Part shown: piece after piece, positions 1 through 6,763 of the stretch
Numbering within the stretch: the first letter of the stretch is position 1
Layout of the letters: each line of letters begins with the position of its first letter
DNA from: CAG-390 sp045636385
Lineage (GTDB): Bacteria; Bacillota; Clostridia; Oscillospirales; CAG-272
NCBI GenBank assembly: GCA_045636385.1
Contig: JAZTXK010000005.1
Span: forward strand, 1-19,070
DNA: 19,070 nt
Direction of reading: 5' to 3'
Program-made: the position numbers and the translations under genes
The notes under the pieces: generated by a model
Database searches by the model: none
What the model was told of the DNA's origin: nothing
Seen by the model: the letters and a program-made list of their open reading frames with translations, nothing else

Positions 1-130
1 GGAGTCCGAAAAGGATGACACCTGCAACGGTTGCGGGAAGCAGCGCAATAATAACATCGAGCATTATATTGCGGGTAGAAGCACCCTTCTCGTGTATATG
101 AGGAGTTGAGGAGACGTGAAGCTTCGACAT
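1..130 (-). CDS. rnfD: RnfD, N-terminal part (gene runs off the left edge)
   Basis: Reading leftward from the ATG at 130-128, the 43 visible codons give a start like MSKLHVSSTPHIHEKG, then a basic/polar stretch and the beginning of a hydrophobic helix (IMLDVIIALLPATVAG). This matches the N-terminus of RnfD, the membrane subunit of the Rnf ferredoxin:NAD+ oxidoreductase that carries covalent FMN. The start codon overlaps the rnfC stop codon (TAATG), so the two are probably translationally coupled. RnfD being next to RnfC is the normal rnf gene order. Only the first tenth or so of the protein is in the window, so the flavinylation site cannot be checked. Confidence 0.9.
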   Translation of the reverse strand, partial: MSKLHVSSTPHIHEKGASTRNIMLDVIIALLPATVAGVILFGL

Positions 131-1494
131 TATTTATTACCTCCTTCTTTTTCTTTCTGCTCGGCGGCGTATTTTTTTAGGAATGATTTAGCATCCCAGT
201 TAGTCTGAAGCAGAGGACGGTGTGCGGGGCAAACGTAGGAGCAGCATCCGCAGTCAACGCACTGGCGAACGCCTGTGTCGATGAGGGCAGCTTCGCGCTT
301 TTCCTCGTTCTTGATCTTCATAGCGCCCTCGACAGCACTGATGTTGATGTCAACGGGGCACTTTTCCATACATCTTCCGCAGCGGATGCAAGCAGAAGGC
401 TCGGGGAGAGTAGCTCTCTTCTCGTCGAATGCGAGAATGCAGTTGGATACCTTAACGATGGGGGAGTCGATAGAAACGGTAGCGTTACCGTTCATGGGAC
501 CGCCGATAACTACCTTGCCGACCTTGTCAAGCTCGGTCTCGGTGAGCTCAAGGAGGGTGCGGATGGAGGTACCGATGGGAGCGATGAAGTTGCCGGGCTT
601 CTTGACAGCGGGACCGTCAACGGTTACGATACGCTCAACAAGGGGCATACCTGTGTTGAGGTACTCAGCCATCTTTGCGAGGGTGGAGACGTTGATGATG
701 AGCGCGCCGAAGGAGGGGAAACGCTTGCCCGCGATGGCAACTCTGCCGGTCGCGTTGTAGAGCATAACCTGCTTTGCGCCCTGAGGATAGATAGCGTTAA
801 GCTCGTGGATGACCACGTAGGGCTTGCTTGCGAATCTCTCCTTGAGAACCTTGATAGCGTCGGGCTTGTTCTTCTCGATGCAGATCTTATAGGTAGCTTC
901 TCCAAGATACTCGCTCATATGCTTGCGCATATACTCGATACCGTCGTCGATGAGATCGGCGTGCGCGAGCATCATTCTGTGGTCGGAGGTGATATAGGGC
1001 TCACATTCAGCCGCGTTGATAAGTACGGTGTCAACCTTGTAGTCGGGGTTCTTCGCCTCGTTGAGCTTTGCCCAGGTCGGGAAAGCCGCGCCGCCAAGAC
1101 CGACGATTCCGCTCTCGCGGACTGCCTAAAGGAAACCGTCGCAGCCCTCGAATACGGGGGGCTTCATTTCGGGATCCTTCTCCATCTTGCCGTCGCTTTC
1201 AATGCGGATCGCAGCAACGTCGCGGCCGCTTGCGGTGGGTAGGGTGAGGATCTCGGCAACAGTACCGGATACGGTTGCGTGTACGGGGGAAGAGAATCTT
1301 TCTCCCTCGCGTGCGATAAGCTGTCCTACGTAAACGTGATCGCCCACGTTGACGATAGGCTCGGCAACGCTGCCCGAATGCATATTCATAGGCAGGATAA
1401 CTTCTTTGGGTGTCTGAATTTTCACGGGTTCGCATCCTGCCGTGTTTTTATTGTGCGGCACGTGCAGAGATGAGATGTCTTTCTTGAAAATCAT
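130..1494 (-). pseudogene. rnfC: RnfC, full length but interrupted by an in-frame TAG
   Basis: RnfC is the peripheral iron-sulfur/NADH-side subunit of the Rnf complex, which couples ferredoxin oxidation to NAD+ reduction and ion pumping. The frame gives about 453 residues, close to the family length. The N-terminal part (1494-1129) has the RnfC barrel-sandwich region with VGDHVYVGQ and SSPVHATVSGTV. The middle has the glycine-rich GIVGLGGAAFPT motif and NAAECEPY. The C-terminal part has two ferredoxin-like clusters, CIRCGRCMEKCP and CVDCGCCSYVCP. A TAG at 1128-1126 falls between ...CDGFL and AVRESGIVGLGG..., with the reading frame unchanged on both sides. The start is well supported (AGGAGGAGTGCT before ATG 1494). 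The residue at the TAG is a variable position just before the glycine-rich motif. The rest shows no decay, so I see a recent mutation, a sequence error or readthrough as possible; it is listed as a pseudogene only because of the stop. Confidence 0.85.
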
Positions 1495-1539
1495 AGCACT
1501 CCTCCTGTTTTATTTTTAAAAAATTTTTTACTGATTCTG

Positions 1540-1650
1540 TCCGCCTTTGGCGGAATTATAGTGTATTTGCCTTCGGCAAATGTCGACTCCGTCTTGTCGG
1601 CTTACGCCTCCATTTTCCTGCGGAAAACCGCCGGAGCCGCGGCTTTTCCG
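1540..1650. repeat. Intergenic hairpin mosaic between apbE and rnfC
   Basis: The 158-bp gap between apbE and rnfC holds several short palindromes: TCCGCC-TTT-GGCGGA (1540-1554), ATTTGCC-TTC-GGCAAAT (1565-1581) and TTTTCC-TGC-GGAAAA (1613-1627), joined by linkers such as GACTCCGTC and GGCTTACGCCTCC. The same linkers with other hairpins occur near 8190-8260, and the GACTCCGTC linker occurs again near 13630. It may act as an mRNA-processing or stability element inside the rnf transcript, but that is inference. Confidence 0.6.
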
Positions 1651-1652
1651 AA

Positions 1653-2714
1653 TTAGTTGTTCTCGGTGATGAGAAGCTTGAATCCCTCGGTCATAAGCTT
1701 TTCTCCGTCGGGGGTGATCCAGAGGACTTCAACGCCGTCGAGCGAATCGACGAGGGCTCGTCCTTCCTCATAGCTCACGGTAAAGAGAGCGGTTGAGAGC
1801 GCGTCGGCAAGTCCCGAATCCTTGGTGATGATGCTGACGGATGAAAAATGCTTTGAGGGCATAAGTGTGTCTTTGTCGATTATATGATGGTACTGTACGC
1901 CGTCCACGGTGAAAAATCTTTCGTAGATTCCCGAGGTGACGCACGAGGTATCTGTCAAGGTTATATATTCCGCGTAGGTTTCGCCTCTGTCAAGAGGATT
2001 TTTGATACCGGTAAGCCAGCCGCTGCCGTCGGGCTTGGTGCCGATGATGCGGATATTGCCGCCGATATTGAGGACGTATGAGGTCAGTCCGAGCGATTCA
2101 AGGTGTTGCGCCGTCTTTTCGGTGGCGTATCCCTTGCCGAGTGCACCTACGTCGAGTGATGCGGCAGGGTCGCTGATGCGGACTGTGAGGTTTTCTTCGT
2201 CGATCTCAAGCAGATCGATCGATGTGTGCTTGCTTGCTTCCTCCAGAACCTCTGCGGAGGGAATGGAGGCATTCGCGGGATCACTCGATGCCGCGCTTCT
2301 GCAGTCGTGCCAAGGGCGAAGCACCGCGCCCATCATCACGTTCATCTCGCCGCCCGTGAGCGCATAAAGCTCCTTGGCATAAAGAAGAAAATCAATAAGT
2401 TTTTGGTCAACCTTCATCGGCTCTCCGCCGGCGTTGAGATTGATCGTTCGGAGGTTTACGATGCCCGAATGCTCGTAATAGATGTCAAAAAGGTTGTGGT
2501 ATTCTTCGAGAATTTTTGCAGCTTCGGAACAAATTTCCTCAAATTCCTCGCTGTCACCGCCCGCATAATTGTAAATATAGGAAACAGTGTCAAAATATGT
2601 GTAATATACCATTCCGAGCGGTTCTGTCTTAACTGCAGTTTGAGGGCAGCCCGTCATAAAGACGAGCAGCCCCCAAATCAGAGATAGACAGGAAAGGGAT
2701 TTCAGAATCTTCAC
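1653..2714 (-). CDS. apbE: FAD:protein FMN transferase, lipoprotein (ApbE family)
   Basis: ApbE transfers FMN from FAD to a Thr/Ser of target proteins such as RnfG and RnfD. The 353-residue product begins with a lipoprotein signal peptide (hydrophobic residues 10-20, lipobox MTGC with Cys23), so it should sit on the outer face of the membrane. Family motifs are present: SLDVGALGKGYA (the DxGxxxKG flavin/metal region), LNIGGN, SGIYERFF, HHIID and the late ADALSTALF that carries metal ligands. The start is GTG at 2714-2712, preceded by AGGAGATAGGAATT. It lies 29 bp after the upstream lipoprotein gene and upstream of rnfC on the same strand, so it is probably the maturation enzyme of this Rnf complex. 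Confidence 0.93.
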   Translation of the reverse strand: MKILKSLSCLSLIWGLLVFMTGCPQTAVKTEPLGMVYYTYFDTVSYIYNYAGGDSEEFEEICSEAAKILEEYHNLFDIYYEHSGIVNLRTINLNAGGEPMKVDQKLIDFLLYAKELYALTGGEMNVMMGAVLRPWHDCRSAASSDPANASIPSAEVLEEASKHTSIDLLEIDEENLTVRISDPAASLDVGALGKGYATEKTAQHLESLGLTSYVLNIGGNIRIIGTKPDGSGWLTGIKNPLDRGETYAEYITLTDTSCVTSGIYERFFTVDGVQYHHIIDKDTLMPSKHFSSVSIITKDSGLADALSTALFTVSYEEGRALVDSLDGVEVLWITPDGEKLMTEGFKLLITENN

Positions 2715-2743
2715 AATTCCTATCTCCTGTTAGTGAATTTTAA

Positions 2744-3781
2744 TTATCTAGCGTTGTTAGCAGCCTGTGCAACTACTGCGCAGATACCGGTGATCTGCAT
2801 GGTGCAGCCTGCATCGAGAAGAGCCTGCTCAACAGAGATCTGGTGAGCGTTTACTTCCTTGGTCTGCATGCCTGCGATCTCTGCAGCGGTCTTGCCGAGA
2901 ACGTAGTTCGAGAATGCAGCGGACTGGATGTACCACTCCTTAACGGTGCCGCCCTCAACGTTGGGCTGACCGAAAGCTGCCATGTTGTAGCCTTCCTTGA
3001 GCTCACGCTTGGTGCCCTTGAACTCCTGAGCGGTGGGAACACCTGCAACAGTGATGTCGATCTTGGGCTGGATAGCGTCGTTAAGGGTAGCGATAACCTT
3101 GCCGTCAGCAACTACGCAAGCAGCGATGTCGGAGTACATAGCAACGAGACCGTCAGCCTCAGCGGTAGCAGCCTTGGAGTCTGCAGCGGAGGTCTTAGCA
3201 GCAACGCCGAGAGTGAAGGTGCCTTCAACAGCCTTGAAGTTCATGCCCTGCTCGTCTGCGCAAGCCTTTGCAACAGCAGCCATGAAATCGGTGATCTGCA
3301 TGGAGCAGCCTGCCTCGAGGAGTGCGGTGTCAACAGCGATCTGGTGGCCGCCAGCTTCCTGAGTCTGGAGAGCTGCAACCTCAGCGCCGGTCTTGCCTAC
3401 AACGTAGGACTCGAAAGCCTTAGCCTGAGCGTCCCACTCGAGCATAACGCCGTTGCCGTCGTTGTCAACCTTGCCAGCCATGCCGTACTCGGGACCCTTT
3501 TCCATCTTGGTCTTGAAGGTAGCAGCGGTGTCAACTGCGCCGTCAGCGATAGCCATCTTGTTCTGTGCTACGTCGATACGGCAGAGAACGATCTTGCCGT
3601 CAGCGTCGGTAACAACAGTTGCGATGGTAGCGTCTACCTGTGCGTTGCCTTCTGCGGAGGAAGCGGTGCTTACAACTACGCCGAGACCGAGCTTGTAGTC
3701 CTTCTCAGCGGGTGCCTTCTCACATGCTACTACGCAGAGTACCATGCAAAGGCAGAGTGCGATTGCGAGAATCTTCTTCAT
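2744..3781 (-). CDS. Lipoprotein with two tandem homologous domains, first gene of the rnf/apbE cluster
   Basis: 345 residues with a signal peptide and lipobox VVAC (Cys20). The mature protein is an internal duplication: about residues 29-175 and 187-341 align. The clearest parts are FESYVVGKTGAEVAALQTQE versus FSNYVLGKTAAEIAGMQTKE and ALLEAGCSMQIT versus ALLDAGCTMQIT. The repeat is also visible in the DNA (about 2787-2847 versus 3295-3355). Placement beside apbE and rnf suggests an extracytoplasmic partner of the flavin/electron-transfer system, and the fold may be related to FMN-binding domains. However, the flavinylation motif (S/T-GAT) is absent from both copies, so I do not call it RnfG. 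Codon use is strongly biased, suggesting high expression. RBS AAGGAGAAAAAC precedes the ATG. Exact function unknown. Confidence 0.8.
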   Translation of the reverse strand: MKKILAIALCLCMVLCVVACEKAPAEKDYKLGLGVVVSTASSAEGNAQVDATIATVVTDADGKIVLCRIDVAQNKMAIADGAVDTAATFKTKMEKGPEYGMAGKVDNDGNGVMLEWDAQAKAFESYVVGKTGAEVAALQTQEAGGHQIAVDTALLEAGCSMQITDFMAAVAKACADEQGMNFKAVEGTFTLGVAAKTSAADSKAATAEADGLVAMYSDIAACVVADGKVIATLNDAIQPKIDITVAGVPTAQEFKGTKRELKEGYNMAAFGQPNVEGGTVKEWYIQSAAFSNYVLGKTAAEIAGMQTKEVNAHQISVEQALLDAGCTMQITGICAVVAQAANNAR

Positions 3782-3923
3782 TTTTGTTTTTCTCCTTAAG
3801 AAAAAATTTTTTGGTTTGTGACAGATCCGACAGCCGGCGGGACACGGGGTTGCGTTTGATAACCGATGCGTATGTAAGATGCGTGGTGTCCGCAGACTTT
3901 CGAGTCTTATCGCAGTCGCTCAT

Positions 3924-3953
3924 ATTATATTACATTTCTTGTATATAAATCAA
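3924..3953 (-). promoter_or_regulatory. Promoter of the lipoprotein-apbE-rnf cluster with a ~135-nt leader
   Basis: On the minus strand TTGATT (3953-3948) and TATAAT (3929-3924) are separated by 18 bp. Transcription would start near 3917, leaving about 135 nt before the ATG at 3781. The leader contains the hairpin AGACT-CGAA-AGTCT near its 5' end and further GC-rich segments. I do not recognise a known riboswitch. Confidence 0.6.
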
Positions 3954-4093
3954 GTTGAATTTGTTAACATAATATTACGTATGGGTTTTATCCAATTTAT
4001 TTTCAGAGAACCGCCGTTTTTGGTATAAAAAATGTATAGAAAAAACAAATAACGGAAAAATAATATCACTATATATTATATTTAGGAGGGAAA
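3954..4093. other. AT-rich divergent intergenic region
   Basis: This is the part of the divergent gap upstream of the hydrolase. It is AT-rich, with possible -10 sequences (TATATT near 4072) but no convincing -35 box. A good ribosome binding site, AGGAGGG, lies just before the ATG at 4094. Nothing else is supported. Confidence 0.4.
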
Positions 4094-4840
4094 ATGTGTA
4101 CGGCATTGGTTGAAGGGAGCTTCTTCGGTAGGACGCTCGACGTCGAGACCGAGTGGGGCGGAGAGGTAGTTGTTAATAAAAATATAATCGGTATGGCGCG
4201 TGTCGCGGGCGGAGTGCCGCTATGGTTTGACGCGGCAAATTCGCAGGGACTCGGCGGCGCGGCACTGAATTTTCCGGGTCTTGCAGTTTACCGCGCGGAG
4301 TCGGATAAAAAATTCAATATTCCGTCATACGATCTGATCGCTTTCGTTCTCGAAAACTGTAAAAACGTGCGCGAGGCGGAAAAACTGCTCTCGGATGTAA
4401 ATATCACGCCCGAAGCATTCGCACCCGAGCTGCCCCCGACACCGCTCCATTGGATCTTTGCCGACCCATCGGGGAGTATAGTATTCGAGCAGACCGCCGA
4501 GGGAGGAAGAATCTACCCGAATCCGATAGGCGTGCTGACGAACGCCCCGACCTTCCCCGAACACTTGAATAATATAGAAAAAGGAATGAAGCCGACCGAT
4601 CTCTCCTCCGAGTCGCGCTTCATCCTTGCCGCGGAAGCAAAAAAACGCCCCGCACCGTGCGGCGCAGAGCAGTTTTTCGATATTATGAAAAGCGTCTTCG
4701 TCGAGCTCGGACGAGGTTCGAAAAAGGAAACGAAAACGGTTTATACCTCTTGCATAGACCTCCGAAAAGGGGAGTATTATTGCAAAACGGACGGAAAAAT
4801 TAAATTAGTGGGATGTGTTGACAAAGCGCAACAAATGTGA
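4094..4840 (+). CDS. Choloylglycine hydrolase-family (linear amide C-N) hydrolase
   Basis: 248 residues of the Ntn-hydrolase family that includes bile salt hydrolase and penicillin V acylase. The protein starts MCTAL, so Cys2 becomes the N-terminal nucleophile after Met removal. Other family landmarks are in place: FFGRTLD (Arg13, Asp16), NSQGLGGAALNFPG (the oxyanion Asn region), VLTNAPTF (Asn equivalent to bile salt hydrolase Asn175) and SRFILAAEAKK (active-site Arg). It is shorter than typical bile salt hydrolases (about 315-330 residues), so the substrate is uncertain: conjugated bile salts, N-acyl amides or another amide. Its last eight codons contain the -35 and spacer of an antisense-RNA promoter (4818-4846), so the present C-terminus (VGCVDKAQQM) may be dictated by that element. 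RBS AGGAGGG. Confidence 0.85.
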   Translation: MCTALVEGSFFGRTLDVETEWGGEVVVNKNIIGMARVAGGVPLWFDAANSQGLGGAALNFPGLAVYRAESDKKFNIPSYDLIAFVLENCKNVREAEKLLSDVNITPEAFAPELPPTPLHWIFADPSGSIVFEQTAEGGRIYPNPIGVLTNAPTFPEHLNNIEKGMKPTDLSSESRFILAAEAKKRPAPCGAEQFFDIMKSVFVELGRGSKKETKTVYTSCIDLRKGEYYCKTDGKIKLVGCVDKAQQM

Positions 4841-4846
4841 TATAAT
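4818..4846 (+). promoter_or_regulatory. Promoter for antisense RNA, cassette A
   Basis: TTGACA (4818-4823), 17 bp, TATAAT (4841-4846), with an extended TG at -15 (GTGATATAAT). It drives transcription rightward into the cassette, toward the small toxin gene that is read leftward. The -35 box lies inside the end of the hydrolase gene. Cassette B has the equivalent promoter at 6764-6792. Confidence 0.8.
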
Positions 4847-4851
4847 AATAA

Positions 4852-4939
4852 CGGAGAGCACCGATGACGGTTGCTTCCTTTCAACAATAGTTATGAAATA
4901 ACCGCTTGTGATTGGTCGTCGAGGCGGTTATTTCTTTTT
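4852..4939 (+). ncRNA. Predicted antitoxin antisense RNA, cassette A (~87 nt)
   Basis: The predicted transcript starts just after the promoter at 4818-4846 and ends at the hairpin 4896-4933 plus CTTTTT. It overlaps the 3' end of the toxin mRNA (stop codon and terminator) in full complementarity. Its 5' end, CGGAGAGCACCGATGACGG followed by TTGCTTCC, is identical to that of the cassette B antisense RNA and can fold as an imperfect hairpin. The toxin mRNA carries a related sequence near its own 5' end, so 5'-5' contacts like those in par/fst-type systems are possible. Prediction from sequence only. Confidence 0.65.
4896..4939. terminator. Bidirectional terminator, cassette A
   Basis: AAATAACCGC (4896-4905) pairs with GCGGTTATTT (4924-4933), followed rightward by CTTTTT. 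The arm includes the toxin stop codon. It can end both the toxin mRNA (leftward) and the antisense RNA (rightward, better U-tract). Confidence 0.75.
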
Positions 4940-5017
4940 ATATATGTTGTTTATGTAATTCAACAGAATGAAAATGAGGCTGATTATAGCCAACACTTCT
5001 TCGAGTGTAAACTCCAT
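4928..5017 (-). CDS. 29-residue membrane peptide, predicted type I toxin A
   Basis: The peptide is MEFTLEEVLAIISL followed by IFILLNYINNIYKKK: an acidic N-terminus, one hydrophobic segment (residues 8-22) and a lysine tail. This is the usual shape of type I toxins and holin-like toxins. It is homologous to the peptide at 6590-6682 over its full length. A strong ribosome binding site (GAGGGGGGGTGATG) lies upstream. The 5' leader of about 100 nt contains the hairpin GTATCC-TC-GGATAC and a CTTCCC...GGGAAG stem that could compete with the Shine-Dalgarno region. The promoter is at 5126-5154 and the transcript is opposed by the antisense RNA from 4852. Toxicity is inferred from architecture, not shown. 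Confidence 0.75.
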   Translation of the reverse strand: MEFTLEEVLAIISLIFILLNYINNIYKKK

Positions 5018-5125
5018 CTACATCACCCCCCCTCATCGGGAAGGCAAAAAGAAATTTTATCTTCCCGCAAAGGGAAGCAACCGCCACCGTATGGCACTCT
5101 CCGAGTATCCGAGGATACTGATGAT

Positions 5126-5154
5126 ATTATATCATAGTTTTGAACGATAGTCAA
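5126..5154 (-). promoter_or_regulatory. Promoter of toxin A mRNA
   Basis: TTGACT (5154-5149), 17 bp, TATAAT (5131-5126) on the minus strand. The transcript would start near 5119 at the small hairpin AGTATCC-TC-GGATACT, which can protect the 5' end. Confidence 0.8.
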
Positions 5155-5202
5155 TACATTCAAACTCAACTCAAAATTGTTTTTTTCTCAATCAGCGTGA
5201 TA

Positions 5203-5231
5203 TAGACATTCGTTTTCGGATTTGATATAAT
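5203..5231 (+). promoter_or_regulatory. Promoter of the XRE regulator gene
   Basis: TAGACA (5203-5208), 17 bp, TATAAT (5226-5231) with an extended -10 (TGATATAAT). It starts about 50 bp before the ATG at 5282 and is divergent from the toxin A promoter. Confidence 0.6.
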
Positions 5232-5281
5232 ATAGACAACGGGAACGGTACCGCCCGAATTGATTGAAAGGAATCTGTATT

Positions 5282-6406
5282 ATGTCATTCGGAAAAAGAA
5301 TAAAAACACTACGCCGCAACAAGGATATGACTCAGGAGCAGTTGGCTGAAATGCTGTCTGTTTCTCCGCAAGCCGTCAGCCGTTGGGAGACCGACTCTGC
5401 CATGCCAGATATCTCGCTCATCCCCGCTATCTGTAACCTCTTTGATACTTCTGCGGATTATTTGCTTGGTATCGACATTGAAACCAAAAAGGAAAAAAAC
5501 GAGGAAATCTATAAAAATGCTCAAGCATATTCCAGCCGCGGATATCACAGAGAAGCACGTGTGATTTTGGAAGAAGGAATACGTGAATTTCCCAATTCGT
5601 TTTTGCTGCTCAAAGCTCTTATGCAACTTTCGCACCGTCAGTTTAACACTAACGACGGTTATACAGCCGATGAGTTGAAAGTTTTTCGAGATGAAGCGAT
5701 TTCACTCGGAGAACGCATACTCGAATCCTGCACGGATGACTCAATACGTCACAGTGCTATTCAGATTCTTTGCTTCATGTACCCTAAAGCAGAAAACAGA
5801 GAACGCGCCATCCAGCTTGCCGATCGTATGCCGTATATGTCGGCATCGCGCGAGTTCCTGATGCCGCGACTCTATATTGGAAACAAACAGTATTCGGCTG
5901 TTCAGAACAAGATATTTGATCTGTTACAGTGGTTTGTGCATTCCGTCGATAATATGTATATCAAAGACGATTCCGGAAAATTGATATATACTGCGGAGGA
6001 AAACGCGATTCTTCGCGATAAGCTGATTGTTATTCTCAATACCGTTTTTGAAGATGGCGACTTTGGATATTTCCATACTATTTTAGCCTCAATCCACAAA
6101 GGGCAGGCACATTTCTATGCAAAGACTAAGGATAAAGTAAAGGTATTGAAGCACCTGAAAGCTGCATCCGATCATGCAGTCGGTTTTATCGAATCCTTCA
6201 AAGACGGTAAAGGATACCATACCTCGCTTTTGTTCCGAAGCTACGGATTCGGATCATTTTCGACTTCCGACAGAAACAACGACGCGATGAGGCTCATCAA
6301 CGAAATGAAAAAATCGGAATACGATTTCATCCGCGATAACGCGCAATTTACCGCTATCGGCGAACAAATGGAAAAATACGCGCAGAAGTGGGAAATTAAT
6401 AATTGA
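5282..6406 (+). CDS. XRE-family transcriptional regulator with long helical C-terminal region
   Basis: 374 residues. Residues 5-62 form a Cro/C1-type helix-turn-helix (IKTLRRNKDMTQEQLAEML, then SVSPQAVSRWE). The following ~310 residues look like helical repeats of TPR type, with stretches such as YSSRGYHREARVILEEGIRE. Such regulators often bind DNA through the N-terminus and a peptide or protein ligand through the helical repeats. I chose ATG 5282 because AAAGGAAT precedes it at normal spacing; an upstream TTG at 5264 would include that RBS. It has its own promoter and a terminator (6416-6447). The gene lies exactly between two inverted toxin cassettes, so it may regulate them or simply be enclosed by them. 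Its target is unknown. Confidence 0.85.
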   Translation: MSFGKRIKTLRRNKDMTQEQLAEMLSVSPQAVSRWETDSAMPDISLIPAICNLFDTSADYLLGIDIETKKEKNEEIYKNAQAYSSRGYHREARVILEEGIREFPNSFLLLKALMQLSHRQFNTNDGYTADELKVFRDEAISLGERILESCTDDSIRHSAIQILCFMYPKAENRERAIQLADRMPYMSASREFLMPRLYIGNKQYSAVQNKIFDLLQWFVHSVDNMYIKDDSGKLIYTAEENAILRDKLIVILNTVFEDGDFGYFHTILASIHKGQAHFYAKTKDKVKVLKHLKAASDHAVGFIESFKDGKGYHTSLLFRSYGFGSFSTSDRNNDAMRLINEMKKSEYDFIRDNAQFTAIGEQMEKYAQKWEINN

Positions 6407-6415
6407 ATAAAACAA

Positions 6416-6447
6416 AGCCGCAGCTTCAAACGAGGCTGCGGTTTTTC
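6416..6447 (+). terminator. Terminator of the XRE gene
   Basis: CCGCAGC (6418-6424) pairs with GCTGCGG (6435-6441), followed by TTTTTCTT. It ends one base before the -35 box of the toxin B promoter. Confidence 0.85.
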
Positions 6448-6476
6448 TTGACAAATCATCGAATATGTGATATACT
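6448..6476 (+). promoter_or_regulatory. Promoter of toxin B mRNA
   Basis: TTGACA (6448-6453), 17 bp, TATACT (6471-6476), with an extended TG element. The transcript starts near the hairpin GTATC-TGC-GGATAC, as in cassette A. Confidence 0.8.
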
Positions 6477-6589
6477 ATGTTCAGTATCTGCGGATACTCG
6501 GAGAGCACCATAACACGGTGGCGGTTGCTTCCCTTTACCGGGAAGATAAAATTTCTTTTTTGCCTTCCCGAGAGGGGAGGTGATGTTGA

Positions 6590-6682
6590 ATGGTATTTAC
6601 GCTTATGGAAGTATTGGGGATTATAACCCTGATCTTCATCATTTTAGCTTACATCAACGATCTTTATAATAAAAAGAAATAA
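6590..6682 (+). CDS. 30-residue membrane peptide, predicted type I toxin B
   Basis: The peptide is MVFTLMEVLGIITL followed by IFIILAYINDLYNKKK, with one hydrophobic helix and a basic tail. It differs from the cassette A peptide at roughly a third of positions but keeps the same pattern, and the two genes differ mostly at synonymous or conservative sites, which argues that the peptide is selected. The RBS GGGGAGGTGATG is strong. The leader can fold as CACC-ATAACAC-GGTG and CTTCCC...GGGAAG stems, corresponding to differently sequenced stems in cassette A. The stop codon lies inside the terminator stem. The opposing antisense promoter is at 6764-6792. Confidence 0.75.
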   Translation: MVFTLMEVLGIITLIFIILAYINDLYNKKK

Positions 6683-6757
6683 CCGCCTCAGCTTGGAACC
6701 CTTAGGCGGTTATTTTGTGTAACTAACTTCGGGAAGCAACCGTCATCGGTGCTCTCC
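6670..6757 (-). ncRNA. Predicted antitoxin antisense RNA, cassette B (~87 nt)
   Basis: Read leftward from the promoter at 6764-6792. It begins CGGAGAGCACCGATGACGG, identical to the cassette A antisense RNA. It ends at the shared terminator stem plus CTTTTT (minus strand), overlapping the toxin B stop codon and 3' end. Confidence 0.65.
6677..6717. terminator. Bidirectional terminator, cassette B
   Basis: AAATAACCGCCT (6677-6688) and AGGCGGTTATTT (6704-6715) form a perfect 12-bp stem, with T-runs on both sides (TTTT rightward, CTTTTT leftward). It matches the cassette A terminator in place and arm sequence. Confidence 0.8.
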
Positions 6758-6763
6758 GTTATT

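Noticed and set aside
1126..1128. Pyrrolysine or other programmed recoding at the rnfC TAG
   Set aside because: RnfC is not a known pyrrolysine protein, the position is variable, and no downstream element or suppressor tRNA is visible; kept only as an open possibility in the findings.
220..1242. Long plus-strand open frame (340 codons) opposite rnfC
   Set aside because: It is the mirror of the real rnfC frame; the minus strand has clear RnfC motifs, and the plus product is low-complexity with no motif or RBS support.
2744..3781. Annotation as RnfG
   Set aside because: It is a lipoprotein made of two repeats without the flavinylation motif and too long for RnfG.
2843..3799. Long plus-strand open frame opposite the lipoprotein gene
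   Set aside because: A shadow created by the strong codon bias of the minus-strand lipoprotein gene, which has a signal peptide, RBS and promoter.
3782..3923. FMN riboswitch in the rnf leader
   Set aside because: The conserved FMN-aptamer segments (such as AGGATAT and GAAAG-type cores in order) are not seen.
4850..6760. Insertion sequence with terminal inverted repeats (CGGAGAGCACC...)
   Set aside because: The inverted sequences are the 5' ends of opposing RNAs in each cassette; there is no transposase and no clear target duplication.
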